DNA from: a virus | IMG/VR virus record: IMGVR_UViG_3300045995_000065 | Location: 1 to 64,000 of that record | Strand: one strand, 5' to 3' | Length of the DNA stretch: 64,000 nt | Shown: piece after piece, positions 38,026-46,693 of the stretch | Position numbering within the stretch: the stretch's first letter is position 1 | Layout: each line of letters starts with the position of its first letter | Program-made: the position numbers and the translations under genes | Notes under the pieces: generated by a model | Databases searched by the model: none | What the model was told of the DNA's origin: nothing | Seen by the model: only the letters and a program-made list of their open reading frames with translations

Positions 38026-38054
38026 ATTGTACATTAAAGTGAATATTCAGTCAA
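38026..38054 (-). promoter_or_regulatory. Sigma70-type early promoter, family copy 11
   Basis: TTGACT (38049-38054), 17-nt spacer, TACAAT (38026-38031), leader GTGGCTTAGTAAGTAAC. It begins immediately after the terminator at 38053. Confidence 0.85.
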
Positions 38055-38078
38055 AAAGAAGGGGCCTGGCAAGACCCC
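38053..38078 (-). terminator. Rho-independent terminator
   Basis: On the minus strand GGGGTCT-TGCC-AGGCCCC pairs over 7 bp with one wobble, followed by TTCTTTTT. It ends the late unit at 38100 and separates it from the early operon. Confidence 0.8.
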
Positions 38079-38099
38079 AACTTTAACGGTGTATACTGT

Positions 38100-38432
38100 T
38101 TACTTGAACAGAATAAACGCCAGTGCTGTAGCTTGTGCGATGAATCCAGCGCCGTTTGTTACGACATTGAACATGTTCTTTAGCAGAACTGCGCGAGCAA
38201 ACATAAGCAGTAGTCCAGTCCAAACGAACAGTACCATGTCAAGTGATGGAGCACGGTCTGTTAGACCAGCCATCATTGCCATCATAGTAGGAACTGTTAC
38301 GCAGTGCAGCACCACAATTGCCAACCATTCAAGCGTATCCGCTGTGATCTTTGGGAAGTGATTGAATGCAAAGTTCAAAACTTTTTGGGTCATTGGTACC
38401 ACAGTGGTACCTGCGTCATTAACTTCGTCCAT
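38100..38432 (-). CDS. Three-helix membrane protein, candidate holin
   Basis: 110 aa with three hydrophobic segments (about 35-58, 67-86, 90-110). It follows directly (9 nt) the SleB-type lysin gene. The size and three-helix topology fit class I holins, but no sequence family is recognised, so the role is by context. Confidence 0.45.
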   Translation of the reverse strand: MDEVNDAGTTVVPMTQKVLNFAFNHFPKITADTLEWLAIVVLHCVTVPTMMAMMAGLTDRAPSLDMVLFVWTGLLLMFARAVLLKNMFNVVTNGAGFIAQATALAFILFK

Positions 38433-38441
38433 TTTGATTCC

Positions 38442-39005
38442 TTACTTGTAAAAGATGTGGTGGCCAATTTGTGTAAGCTTTGGCTTACCCCAACCTGGGT
38501 TGATGTAGTCTGCGTGATAGAACATTGCTTCAGTCAGACCAGGCAGTCTAAATTCTTCCAACAATACTTTCTTTGCTACGGCTTCGCTTTCGGCGTAATC
38601 CGCCGTGTGAATTGGTTTGACGCGAGACTTAGTGTCGCATACCCAGCTAAACTGGCATATAACCTTTTCGTAAATTTTGTTCTTTTGGTAAATGACGCCG
38701 CATACGCCGTTACCGAACTTTCCAGACGCTACTCTGTTCATAGTCACTTGCGCGACTGCTACTTTACCTTCGAAGGGTTCATGGCCTGCTTCGTTGTAAA
38801 TATTTTGCGAGAGGCAATCTAATTGCGCTTCACGCTCTGCTGCTGTTACTACTGCTGTACCCGAATTGATACCGCGTAGGCTGTCTAGTTTCAAATGTGT
38901 AACATGTGCCAAAATGTACATCACTAAAACGAATCCAAGCAATGCTAGTGCATTACGTGTGACCTTTGTCCAGTTGACCTGGATTGGGTTTTCCGTTGCT
39001 GTCAT
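38442..39005 (-). CDS. SleB/CwlJ-type cell wall hydrolase (endolysin)
   Basis: 187 aa. One N-terminal membrane segment (residues 19-36, NALALLGFVLVMYILAH). Hydrolase_2 domain follows from about 60: CLSQNIYNEAGHEPFEGK with the likely catalytic Glu72, then VAVAQVTMNRVASGKFG and CQFSWVCD. These enzymes are lytic transglycosylases that cut peptidoglycan. The N-terminal helix may be a signal anchor, allowing export without a holin. AAAGGAG precedes the start. Confidence 0.85.
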   Translation of the reverse strand: MTATENPIQVNWTKVTRNALALLGFVLVMYILAHVTHLKLDSLRGINSGTAVVTAAEREAQLDCLSQNIYNEAGHEPFEGKVAVAQVTMNRVASGKFGNGVCGVIYQKNKIYEKVICQFSWVCDTKSRVKPIHTADYAESEAVAKKVLLEEFRLPGLTEAMFYHADYINPGWGKPKLTQIGHHIFYK

Positions 39006-39029
39006 TGTATATCTCCTTTTCGTGTGTAA

Positions 39030-39053
39030 AACGCCCTGAAAATTTCGAGGCGT
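39030..39053 (-). terminator. Hairpin with T-run upstream of lysin gene
   Basis: ACGCC...GGCGT with inner GAA/TTC pairing on the minus strand, followed by TTTTACAC. It sits 25 nt before the lysin start, so it may terminate or attenuate read-through into the lysin gene. Confidence 0.5.
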
Positions 39054-39059
39054 ACTTTA

Positions 39060-39095
39060 TATAGCAGTATGAATCCTAAGATAAACACTGCTATA
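39060..39095. repeat. 9-bp inverted repeat in lysin upstream region
   Basis: TATAGCAGT (39060-39068) and ACTGCTATA (39087-39095) with an 18-nt loop. Part of a 157-bp region packed with hairpins; no gene inside. Confidence 0.5.
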
Positions 39096-39134
39096 AGCTT
39101 ATATAGTAGCATAAAACTACTAAATCGTGGAATG

Positions 39135-39155
39135 AAACGGCTAGATTTGCCGTTT
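39135..39155 (-). terminator. Hairpin terminator after PAAR gene
   Basis: AAACGGC-(7 nt)-GCCGTTT, 9 nt beyond the stop of the PAAR gene. On the minus strand it ends in GTTTCATT; on the plus strand in GTTTTG. Confidence 0.6.
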
Positions 39156-39163
39156 TGTGTTGT

Positions 39164-39472
39164 TTATCCGCAAATAACGTCCGGACTTCCGCCCGCTAAC
39201 GCATCACCATCGCTGGTTGCGTCACCAATTCTGGCCAATGGTTGGCCATTTACGAACACGGTTGCAGAGCCTGCTGCTTGTGTGTTTAATCCGCTAGGTG
39301 GGTTGTCATCGTGGCCCGAATTGTCGACGTGAGTAGGCCAATGATCACCTACTCTAAGTGCAGGTGACCCATTGATGATGACATCTCCGCTACCTTCCAC
39401 TGCACCTGGGCGTGGTGGAAAACTTGCATGTCCTGTGCTAGGATCTACTCCTGCTCTTCCTGCTGCTGGCAT
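39164..39472 (-). CDS. PAAR-repeat baseplate spike tip protein
   Basis: 102 aa, right length for a lone PAAR protein. MPAAGRAGVD, GSPALRVGDHWPTHV and VFVNGQPLARIGDATS are typical PAAR repeats with His residues for an iron/zinc tip. T4 gp5.4 is such a tip on the gp5 needle. TAATG overlap with the gene upstream. Confidence 0.85.
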   Translation of the reverse strand: MPAAGRAGVDPSTGHASFPPRPGAVEGSGDVIINGSPALRVGDHWPTHVDNSGHDDNPPSGLNTQAAGSATVFVNGQPLARIGDATSDGDALAGGSPDVICG

Positions 39473-39966
39473 TAAAATATTCCTTTCGGTACTGCGGCTT
39501 GCAATGCGTCTTTGCCAGCCGTGTAATCGTTTGTCACTGTCTGCGAGATTGTTCCAGCAAACACATTGCTTTGTGCGCCAGCGCCACTCTCAGATGTTGC
39601 ATTGCCTGTTGTGTCGGCATAGACAAAATACTGTGCATTTACAGACGAAGATTGCGATGCAGTGTAGTTGGTAAGTAGGAAAAACTTTTCAGGTAAGTCC
39701 TCAAACTTAGAGACAGTCTGCGCAACACGGTCAACGTCTAAGTAAGTAATAGATTTTGGAAATACGCTTGAGTATGCTCCATTAATGCTTATGCTACTAC
39801 CGTTGATGGTAATGTTTGTACCTGTTGCATACTGCCCGCGAAAAACTCGCACAGATGTTACACTACCGTCAATCGATGCATTGGCAGTAACAGTCGCAGT
39901 AATGTTCACCCCTGAAACATATTCATTGAAGGGAATAGAATTGCCGCTAACTGTTAGTCCTGGCAT
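39472..39966 (-). CDS. Putative virion protein next to PAAR tip
   Basis: 164 aa, Ser/Thr/Asn/Gly-rich and strand-rich (VNITATVTANASIDGSVTSV), typical of phage structural proteins. Coupled by TAATG to the PAAR gene and to the gene upstream. Baseplate role inferred from position. Confidence 0.5.
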   Translation of the reverse strand: MPGLTVSGNSIPFNEYVSGVNITATVTANASIDGSVTSVRVFRGQYATGTNITINGSSISINGAYSSVFPKSITYLDVDRVAQTVSKFEDLPEKFFLLTNYTASQSSSVNAQYFVYADTTGNATSESGAGAQSNVFAGTISQTVTNDYTAGKDALQAAVPKGIF

Positions 39967-40265
39967 TACGTCTTAATAAGTTGGATACCAGACGTGGTAG
40001 ACAAGTAATGCTTTACCATTTCTTCCACTGCTGGTGCTGCCATCATTACGTGCGCTTTAGCGACAGTGATGATGTGGTCGTCCTTTGCAGTAAAGAGCGC
40101 AGGCATTAAGCCCATACCCTTTGCGCTTGGCACGACTGTTTGCGGCTTCTTGACACGATAGTCAGACGCCGCATCCTCGATGATCTCTGTTACGATCTCA
40201 TCACCGTTTACCATTTTGAAGACGACGATGTCGCCCTTGTCGAATTTTGAATTGTTGATTAGCAT
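39966..40265 (-). CDS. Sm-like-fold phage protein (tentative)
   Basis: 99 aa. GDIVVFKMVNGDEIVTEIIE, YRVKKPQTVV and GMGLMPALF resemble Sm/LSm-type small barrels found in T4-like aquatic phages. Function unknown; in an operon with virion genes. Confidence 0.4.
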   Translation of the reverse strand: MLINNSKFDKGDIVVFKMVNGDEIVTEIIEDAASDYRVKKPQTVVPSAKGMGLMPALFTAKDDHIITVAKAHVMMAAPAVEEMVKHYLSTTSGIQLIKT

Positions 40266-40274
40266 TTTGTTTCC

Positions 40275-40925
40275 TTATAACATTCTTGGATTAAGTTCTC
40301 GCATTCTACGAGTATTGAAAAATGAGCGTGTTTCAGCATATGATGCAGACTCAGAAATAACATATTGCCACTGTTGAAAATTAATATTGTCATCTTGGAA
40401 GTACTGAAGTAGCTCTTCCTCGGAAGTAATTTCAATGAATGATTGCCCAGGCTCTTTATTATTGTACACTGAAATTTTGTGGCCCTGAGCCAATAATCGT
40501 TGCCATATTTTGATGCCATCGTCACTAAGTTGCCTGTCACTCATCAACCGAATAGAATTTACTGACCCTGCAATATTTTTCCTGTCAGCCAATACTGCAT
40601 CGTACAAATCAGTGGCAAACGGTGGCCGACCTTTATTAAATTTACCTACGGCATTCACTATTAATGCTTGCGGCCCTTTAGTAAATTCGATAGCTAACAG
40701 TATATTGCCATTTTTTTCATACCAATAGTATACAGTTTGAACACCTTCTATCTTCATCAGCCCATTACCTAAATTTACAGGAACAGACCCGTGCTTAATT
40801 CGATCTTTTATCCCGTATGCGACAGTATCAGCCAATTCAAAAGATCCGATTCCCTCGGGCATTTCAGTTAGCCAAGTGGACTCAAAATCAGCTCTACTGT
40901 TTCTAACGACCTCAGTGATTTTCAT
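40275..40925 (-). CDS. MKITEV-type protein, candidate internal head protein
   Basis: 216 aa. N-terminus MKITEVVRNSRADFESTW resembles MKINEI capsid-type signals, and LTEMPEG near residue 19 offers a possible L-x-E processing site. The C-terminal module NSIRLMSDRQLSDDGIKIWQ, HKISVYNN resembles segments I recall in other large-phage proteins. Separated from nrdB/grx only by gene order. Confidence 0.45.
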   Translation of the reverse strand: MKITEVVRNSRADFESTWLTEMPEGIGSFELADTVAYGIKDRIKHGSVPVNLGNGLMKIEGVQTVYYWYEKNGNILLAIEFTKGPQALIVNAVGKFNKGRPPFATDLYDAVLADRKNIAGSVNSIRLMSDRQLSDDGIKIWQRLLAQGHKISVYNNKEPGQSFIEITSEEELLQYFQDDNINFQQWQYVISESASYAETRSFFNTRRMRELNPRML

Positions 40926-41164
40926 TAGTCTGCCATTAGTTCGGCTTCGTTGAGAGAGCGTAGACCTTGAAATCCGCCCTTAACAAATAGCTTGCCGTCC
41001 TTGTAAATTTGCGGCACAGTACGATGCCCTTCGCTCACGATAAACTCACGTGCTGATTGATCTTCGTCAATGCGAACTTCCGTGAATGGAATGTCTTTGC
41101 TCTTTAGTAGAGCTTTAGCTTGGTCGCAGTATGTGCATTGTGCTTTAGAGTAAATTGTCAACAT
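40925..41164 (-). CDS. Glutaredoxin
   Basis: 79 aa. Active site Cys10-Thr-Tyr-Cys13 (SKAQCTYCDQAK), cis-Pro in RTVPQIYKDG, GSH-site GGFQGL. It likely reduces the adjacent ribonucleotide reductase, as T4 NrdC does. 11 nt downstream of nrdB. Confidence 0.9.
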   Translation of the reverse strand: MLTIYSKAQCTYCDQAKALLKSKDIPFTEVRIDEDQSAREFIVSEGHRTVPQIYKDGKLFVKGGFQGLRSLNEAELMAD

Positions 41165-41175
41165 TGTTTTTCCTT

Positions 41176-42276
41176 TTATAAATCTGGCAGCTCGTCGTAA
41201 TTGAGATCGGAACTCATCACGCCAAGCACGTAATTGGTGCTTTCGCTTTCTTGTAGCGCAGTTTGCTTCTTGTCAATTTGCGTATGCTTAGTAAACCATG
41301 GAATTGGTGTATTACGCGGTGCAGGTGCACGGTACTTAATGCCGATGATCTTCAATGCATCAGCCGCAGTGTAGTCAACGAAGTCCTTGAGAATGCCGGC
41401 ATTAAGACCAATGACAGGGCCCTTCTTGAAGAGGTAATCTGCCCATAGTTTTTCTTCGCGGATGACATCAGCGTACATCGCGTAAACTTCTTCTTCACAT
41501 TCGGCCTTAATAGCTGCGAACCTTGGATCTTCCTTGATAACAGTGTTAAGCAAGTACGCAGTCCAATCCTTATGATTCAATTCGTCTTGAAGAATAAGGG
41601 AGATAACGTTTCCGTTACCTATGAAGATCTTATTCTCAACCATTGCCAACGATGTGGCAAAGGAAACCATGAAGCGAAACGCTTCAAGGCCATAACTTGC
41701 GTGTAGTGCTAACCAAATCGCTTTGATGTGTTCAGTCTCACTGACCGGCAACCCGCATTCCTTTTTGCAGTTAAGCAGGTGCAGGTCGTCGTAATACTTA
41801 CCAATAGTCGATGCCATGTCGATAATTTCTTGCGTGTCATGGATAGTATTAAACACATCCTTCGGCACCGAATAGATGTTTCGAATAATATGACTATATG
41901 ACTTGCTATGAATGTTTGATTCAAAGAAGCCCCAGTTAAAGCATAGGACTTCCAGTTCAGGCAACGAGACAACTGGAGTAAAAACTTGTGCAGGGCCACG
42001 GCCCTGGATACTATCTAACGCTGTTTGGCGTAGTAGGTTACTTGTAAAGATGTGCTTGATGGATTCAGATGCTTCCTTAAAGTCATTAGCATCTTTAGTG
42101 AGACTAATTTCTTCTGGTTGCCAAAAGAAGCCACGAGCAGTTTCTTCATATTGCGCAATGCGAGGATATTTTACTTCCTCGAATCGCTGCACAGTAACAG
42201 GCCCTGCCGGGTCAAGAAACATCTTGCGCGACAGGTAATTTGTTTTGGTTTGTAAATTATACGATTGAATTGACAT
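41176..42276 (-). CDS. nrdB: Class Ia ribonucleotide reductase, small subunit NrdB
   Basis: 366 aa (E. coli 376). Radical tyrosine Tyr127 (SKSYSHIIRN) corresponds to E. coli Tyr122. Iron ligands Asp88 (ALDSIQ), Glu119, His123, Glu198 (GLEAF), Glu232 and His235 (DELNHKDW) are all present. It makes the diferric-tyrosyl radical for NrdA. 12 nt after nrdA. Confidence 0.95.
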   Translation of the reverse strand: MSIQSYNLQTKTNYLSRKMFLDPAGPVTVQRFEEVKYPRIAQYEETARGFFWQPEEISLTKDANDFKEASESIKHIFTSNLLRQTALDSIQGRGPAQVFTPVVSLPELEVLCFNWGFFESNIHSKSYSHIIRNIYSVPKDVFNTIHDTQEIIDMASTIGKYYDDLHLLNCKKECGLPVSETEHIKAIWLALHASYGLEAFRFMVSFATSLAMVENKIFIGNGNVISLILQDELNHKDWTAYLLNTVIKEDPRFAAIKAECEEEVYAMYADVIREEKLWADYLFKKGPVIGLNAGILKDFVDYTAADALKIIGIKYRAPAPRNTPIPWFTKHTQIDKKQTALQESESTNYVLGVMSSDLNYDELPDL

Positions 42277-42288
42277 AAATGATTATAC

Positions 42289-44619
42289 TTAAAGTTTGCA
42301 AGCTTCGCAATCTTCTTGATCGTCGAAGTCGATAGGTTCCAGCGCCGCTGGTGCATGTTCTGTATCTTCGCCCTTTGCACCTTTCTTGTTGATCAAGCTG
42401 TAGTAGAATGTCTTAATACCCCACTTGTGCGCTTGCATCAAGTTCTTTGCAATCAATGTAGTTGGTACTTTACGGTTTGGGAAGTGAGCTGGATTGTAGA
42501 ACGTATTTGTCGAAATACTTTGATCCATGTATGCAGCAATAACGGCTGCGGTCTTCAAGTAACCAGTGCAATCCTTTTGGTCCCACATCAATTGATAGTT
42601 CTTGCGTACTTTCAAATTTTGATATTCAGGCACAACTTGCGTAAACGATCCTGCTTTGCTTTCCTTAACGGTAATCAGCGACATAGGCATTTCAATACCG
42701 TTTGTACTGTTGATTGCCACAGAGGAAGATTCAACTGGTGCTACTGCACCGTTAGTCGCATTGCGTACACCGTATTCCTTCATATTGCCACGTAGCGGTT
42801 CCCAATCAAGTTCAGGCGTGAAGTCTGTCAACTCGTTTGCACCCTCTGCACGTAGTTCCCAAGGGAATGTGCCTTGTCCGTAACGTGTTAAATGCGAGTG
42901 TTTGCAAGCACCGCGTTCCTTAGCAAGCTCAACGCTCATCTCAGTGAGATAAAACATCTGGTGCTCTGTCCAGCTCTTAACTTCTGCAAGTGCATCCTTC
43001 TCACCGTACTTAAGACCACGCTTGGCGTGCCAGTATGCAAGGTTAGTAATACCAATGCCAAGCGGACGGATTTCGTCGTTGCTCAACTTGGATTGAATGC
43101 TTAGAAAATCCTGATAGTCAAGAATGTTATTAAGAGAGCGATGCAGAATACGGCAAGCCCTTCGCATATCTTCCGGATTCCTAAAGGCGCCCCAGTTGAG
43201 GCTGCCAAGAGTACAGAGCGCGATACGTCCCTCTTCGTCGTCAAGTCGCTTGAATGATTTAGTCGGTAATAAGATTTCACAGCACAAGTTACTCTGGTAG
43301 ATTGTGTGTATCTCGGGATTGAATGGACCTTGATCCATTACGTTATCTACGTACACAAGATAGATACGCCCAGTATCTGTACGCTCCTTCAGGATGCCGC
43401 CTTGGAATACTTCTTCAGCTGACATTGTCTTCTTGCGAAGTCCTGCCTGCTTTTCGTATTTAACATACAGCTCTTCAAATAAAGCTGTGTTAGAATAAAA
43501 TGCTTGATAGAGATCAGGCACTTCATTAGGGTCAAAGAACGTTATGTTCTTTTTGTCTTTGAATCGTTTCCAGAAGAAGGCGTTGAGCACGACGCCGTAG
43601 TCCATTTGTCGGACACGAGTTTCTTCTGTGCCTTGATTGTTCTTAATAACGATAAGGTCATCAAACTGGTGATGCCAAATAGGATAGAAAATTGTAGCAG
43701 ATGCATTGCGGATACCTCCTTGTGAGCATGAACGTAAGTCCCTGTACCACTTGTGCAGGAACGGAAGCATACCAGTGTGCATGATCTCGCCGCCACGAAT
43801 AGGAGAACCCAATGGGCGCAGACGACCAATCTCAAGACCAATGCCAGCACGTTTGCTGGCATACTTTGCCATCATTTCACCCGATGCAAATATACTATCA
43901 AGATCATCGTCAGAGCGTATAAGAACACAAGAGCTAAACTGCTTGGTAGGAGTCCCCAGGCCAGCAAGTACAGGAGTAGCAAGGGTAAACAATCCGTCAG
44001 AAGCTGCATTATAGTATTCTTTAATATAACGTAGTCTTGCTGTGTTGGGCTCTTCTTTATGAAATACAGTAGCGGCCGCAACCATATAGCGAACTTGTGG
44101 TGTCTCATAGATTTCCTTTGTGGCACGATTGCGAACAAGATATTTCTCAATTAGCTGTTCAATAGCAGCATAGCCATACAGCTCGTCTTTGGAGTGGTCG
44201 ATGAACGTGTCCATCTTGTTCCAGTCCTCTTCAGTGTACCAGTCTAGTAGTTCACTTGTGTACAGACCTGTTGCTACATTCTTCTTAACAATGCTGTACA
44301 ACGATGGCGGAACAAACGTACCATATACGTCTTTACGCAACATAGACAAACGTTGCTTGCCTGCTGCATACTGATAGTTAGAATGACCAATACCAGGATT
44401 ACTCTCTGTATCAATCAAGTCCACTAATGCACGTAATGTTAAGTTGTCTACCTCTCTGGTAGTCATGCCGTCATAAAAATGAGGCGATGCTTTAATCTCA
44501 ATCATAGACTGACTGATGTCAGCTACTCCCCTACAAACCTTCTCCACTTGTGCTTGCCATTTAACAATGTCGAGCAATTCTTTCTTCCCACTTCTCTTAA
44601 CGAGCTGTATTTGACTCAT
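42289..44619 (-). CDS. nrdA: Class Ia ribonucleotide reductase, large subunit NrdA
   Basis: 776 aa (E. coli 761). Active site Cys231 (FSSCVLI), Asn444, Cys446 and Glu448 (SNLCCEI). C-terminal shuttle pair Cys771/Cys774 (DCEACKL). N-terminal ATP-cone region begins IQLVKRSGKKELLD. It reduces ribonucleoside diphosphates to deoxy forms for phage DNA synthesis. Forms an operon with nrdB and glutaredoxin. Confidence 0.96.
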   Translation of the reverse strand: MSQIQLVKRSGKKELLDIVKWQAQVEKVCRGVADISQSMIEIKASPHFYDGMTTREVDNLTLRALVDLIDTESNPGIGHSNYQYAAGKQRLSMLRKDVYGTFVPPSLYSIVKKNVATGLYTSELLDWYTEEDWNKMDTFIDHSKDELYGYAAIEQLIEKYLVRNRATKEIYETPQVRYMVAAATVFHKEEPNTARLRYIKEYYNAASDGLFTLATPVLAGLGTPTKQFSSCVLIRSDDDLDSIFASGEMMAKYASKRAGIGLEIGRLRPLGSPIRGGEIMHTGMLPFLHKWYRDLRSCSQGGIRNASATIFYPIWHHQFDDLIVIKNNQGTEETRVRQMDYGVVLNAFFWKRFKDKKNITFFDPNEVPDLYQAFYSNTALFEELYVKYEKQAGLRKKTMSAEEVFQGGILKERTDTGRIYLVYVDNVMDQGPFNPEIHTIYQSNLCCEILLPTKSFKRLDDEEGRIALCTLGSLNWGAFRNPEDMRRACRILHRSLNNILDYQDFLSIQSKLSNDEIRPLGIGITNLAYWHAKRGLKYGEKDALAEVKSWTEHQMFYLTEMSVELAKERGACKHSHLTRYGQGTFPWELRAEGANELTDFTPELDWEPLRGNMKEYGVRNATNGAVAPVESSSVAINSTNGIEMPMSLITVKESKAGSFTQVVPEYQNLKVRKNYQLMWDQKDCTGYLKTAAVIAAYMDQSISTNTFYNPAHFPNRKVPTTLIAKNLMQAHKWGIKTFYYSLINKKGAKGEDTEHAPAALEPIDFDDQEDCEACKL

Positions 44620-44651
44620 CCTGACCTCTATGTAAAAATTCTTGTTGTATG

Positions 44652-45095
44652 TTAATAGTTATCTAACTTTAGATCTGCTTCTTGGAAACTTTGCTTCAGT
44701 TTCCAATCTTTGTCGATTAGTGTTTTATTTACGACCTCATCATCCTCTAAATTAAGCACATATTTCCCGTCGGCGATCCAGACTAAATTGTAGTCGTAAT
44801 TTGTGGTTGGGTCGTGATAGATTCGAAATTCGACAAGGGGATTATGCTTGGTATACTTAATAGTATACAGCATTCCTAATGCTTTTGCAACATCGCAATA
44901 CCAATTTTCAGTCAAAAGAGTCCATGGATCGGGCCAGGACTTTGGGTCGGCGGCATCTAAATAGTATGGAGAAAATGGGCAGTGAGTCCAAAGCTCGTTG
45001 GTAGCTTTGACTGCTTCATCTAAGGTTAATGTATCCAACTGTTTTCGAAAGGCACGCCAACGAACAAGACGCTCGTCAGCAGGTAATTTAAACAT
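44652..45095 (-). CDS. Conserved phage protein of unknown function
   Basis: 147 aa. WRAFRKQLDTLTLDEAVKAT, PFSPYYLDAADPKSWPDPW and DVAKALGMLYTIKY resemble a conserved hypothetical protein I recall in tail-fibre regions of T4-like phages. Adjacent to the tailspike gene. Function unknown. Confidence 0.55.
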   Translation of the reverse strand: MFKLPADERLVRWRAFRKQLDTLTLDEAVKATNELWTHCPFSPYYLDAADPKSWPDPWTLLTENWYCDVAKALGMLYTIKYTKHNPLVEFRIYHDPTTNYDYNLVWIADGKYVLNLEDDEVVNKTLIDKDWKLKQSFQEADLKLDNY

Positions 45096-45105
45096 AGTTT
45101 AAAAA

Positions 45106-46665
45106 TTAAATGTGGTTGATACTGAAACTAAGCACACCAGTTACTGGTGTATTGCATGTTACTATGCCGCTATTTACTGATATAGCAAAGGTGTCAAACA
45201 CGGCATCAGACGCAAATGTATCTTGGTATGATTCAGGAGTAAACACCACTGTACCAGTCCTGTAATTCGTACCATCAGTTACTTGATATGTCATTGCACC
45301 CGCTGTAATATTGTCAGCAGTAAACGTTGACAAACCTATAGGTAAGGTGTAGTAATCACCCATCCCGTATACTGCCTGTCCCAATCGAATCCCTGAATTT
45401 GACTCAATTTGGATATTACGCACTCTACTGAACGATACTTGCAAAATTGTGCCAGCCGCTCTGTCAAAAGAATCATTGATGCTGTAATTACCAGTACCAC
45501 GGAATGTTATAAAAGGAACAACTGGTGACAGTGGTCCGTTTAAATTATTGCCACAGTTGTAAAAACTGTTTCCACTGCTAATGATACCAGAAACTCCAGC
45601 ATAACAATCAATAGCAACGTTACCAATTCTCCTAAATACAGAATTGGTAATCCTGAAATTAGTCGGCTTATTAGGATTACTTGTTTGTCCCAATCTGAAC
45701 GCAGACCACATATTCTCAAATAAGCAGTTATTAAACCGCACGTTTTTAGCATCAACGGCTGCAATAACGGCATACTTTAATTGCTTAAACTTACACGATT
45801 CAAAAGTGATGTTGTCAGGTGACACTTTAGACGAAGCAAAAGTAACTGCGCCGTTAGCCTCGGTTGGGAGTGGTGAATCAACAATGGACCCAATAAATTG
45901 CACTGCGGTAAAATGTAAATTGATGGCATTATCAATATACACTATATCTTTATTGCTACTGTGTGCCAATGAAAGCTGCTCGATACTAACATCAGTTGGC
46001 ATTACTGCCCACGGAGTAGTTCCAATATTAGTTTGATCATATACAAAGGCAGTGTCACTGAATCGAATCACACAATCAGTGTTACCTGGTACCATTGGGT
46101 TGTAAACGCTATTACCAATAATATGTGTGTTGTCAATTCCATCACCTACAATACGGCACCATGGTGGGATAACCAATACACCATATGTATGCTCGGTACT
46201 TGGTGCGACACGATATGTTCCAGCTGGAAAATATATTGTCCTACGTGCACGACTGTTATTTACTACTTCTGACGACTTATAAATTTCAGTCAACGCACGA
46301 TAGATAGCATCAATATCGTTTGTCACTCCGTCACCTACTGCACCAAAATCACGTACCGACACAAAATCATCAAACTTGTTCTGTAATGTACGAACAGTGG
46401 GTGCCGAAATCGTCGGCCCAGTCTGAGAAATAAATCCGCCCTCATGACCCTTAAACGTGTACCATTTAATAACATCAACTAAGTCAGTGTGTTGAGTTAA
46501 AATTTCAGTGACGCCTTGAATAGGTGCACCCTCGCCCAATAAACCGTTACCGATAAACAACCTGCGTTGGTCAATGCTCCAGCCTAACTCAGCTGATGCA
46601 AGTTGTGGTAAGTCTTGTTGTAAGCCTCTGCGCTGTTGAATGCGGCTAATTTGTAATACGGCCAT
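45106..46665 (-). CDS. Tailspike/tail fibre with pectate-lyase-like beta helix
   Basis: 519 aa. The N-terminus ISRIQQRRGLQQDLPQLASA resembles an N-terminal particle-binding region found in many phage fibres. From about residue 105, FVSVRDFGAVGDGVTNDIDA is the opening of a pectate-lyase-3-type beta helix (glycan binding or depolymerase). Repeats follow to about 400. It probably binds or cuts host surface polysaccharide. Confidence 0.8.
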   Translation of the reverse strand: MAVLQISRIQQRRGLQQDLPQLASAELGWSIDQRRLFIGNGLLGEGAPIQGVTEILTQHTDLVDVIKWYTFKGHEGGFISQTGPTISAPTVRTLQNKFDDFVSVRDFGAVGDGVTNDIDAIYRALTEIYKSSEVVNNSRARRTIYFPAGTYRVAPSTEHTYGVLVIPPWCRIVGDGIDNTHIIGNSVYNPMVPGNTDCVIRFSDTAFVYDQTNIGTTPWAVMPTDVSIEQLSLAHSSNKDIVYIDNAINLHFTAVQFIGSIVDSPLPTEANGAVTFASSKVSPDNITFESCKFKQLKYAVIAAVDAKNVRFNNCLFENMWSAFRLGQTSNPNKPTNFRITNSVFRRIGNVAIDCYAGVSGIISSGNSFYNCGNNLNGPLSPVVPFITFRGTGNYSINDSFDRAAGTILQVSFSRVRNIQIESNSGIRLGQAVYGMGDYYTLPIGLSTFTADNITAGAMTYQVTDGTNYRTGTVVFTPESYQDTFASDAVFDTFAISVNSGIVTCNTPVTGVLSFSINHI

Positions 46666-46687
46666 GTCTAAAATCCTGTGTATCAGG

Positions 46688-46693
46688 TATTTA
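46688..46693 (-). promoter_or_regulatory. Late-type TAAATA promoter box
   Basis: AAGCTAAATACCTG on the minus strand, 22 nt before the tailspike ATG; overlaps the preceding gene's stop. Confidence 0.6.
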
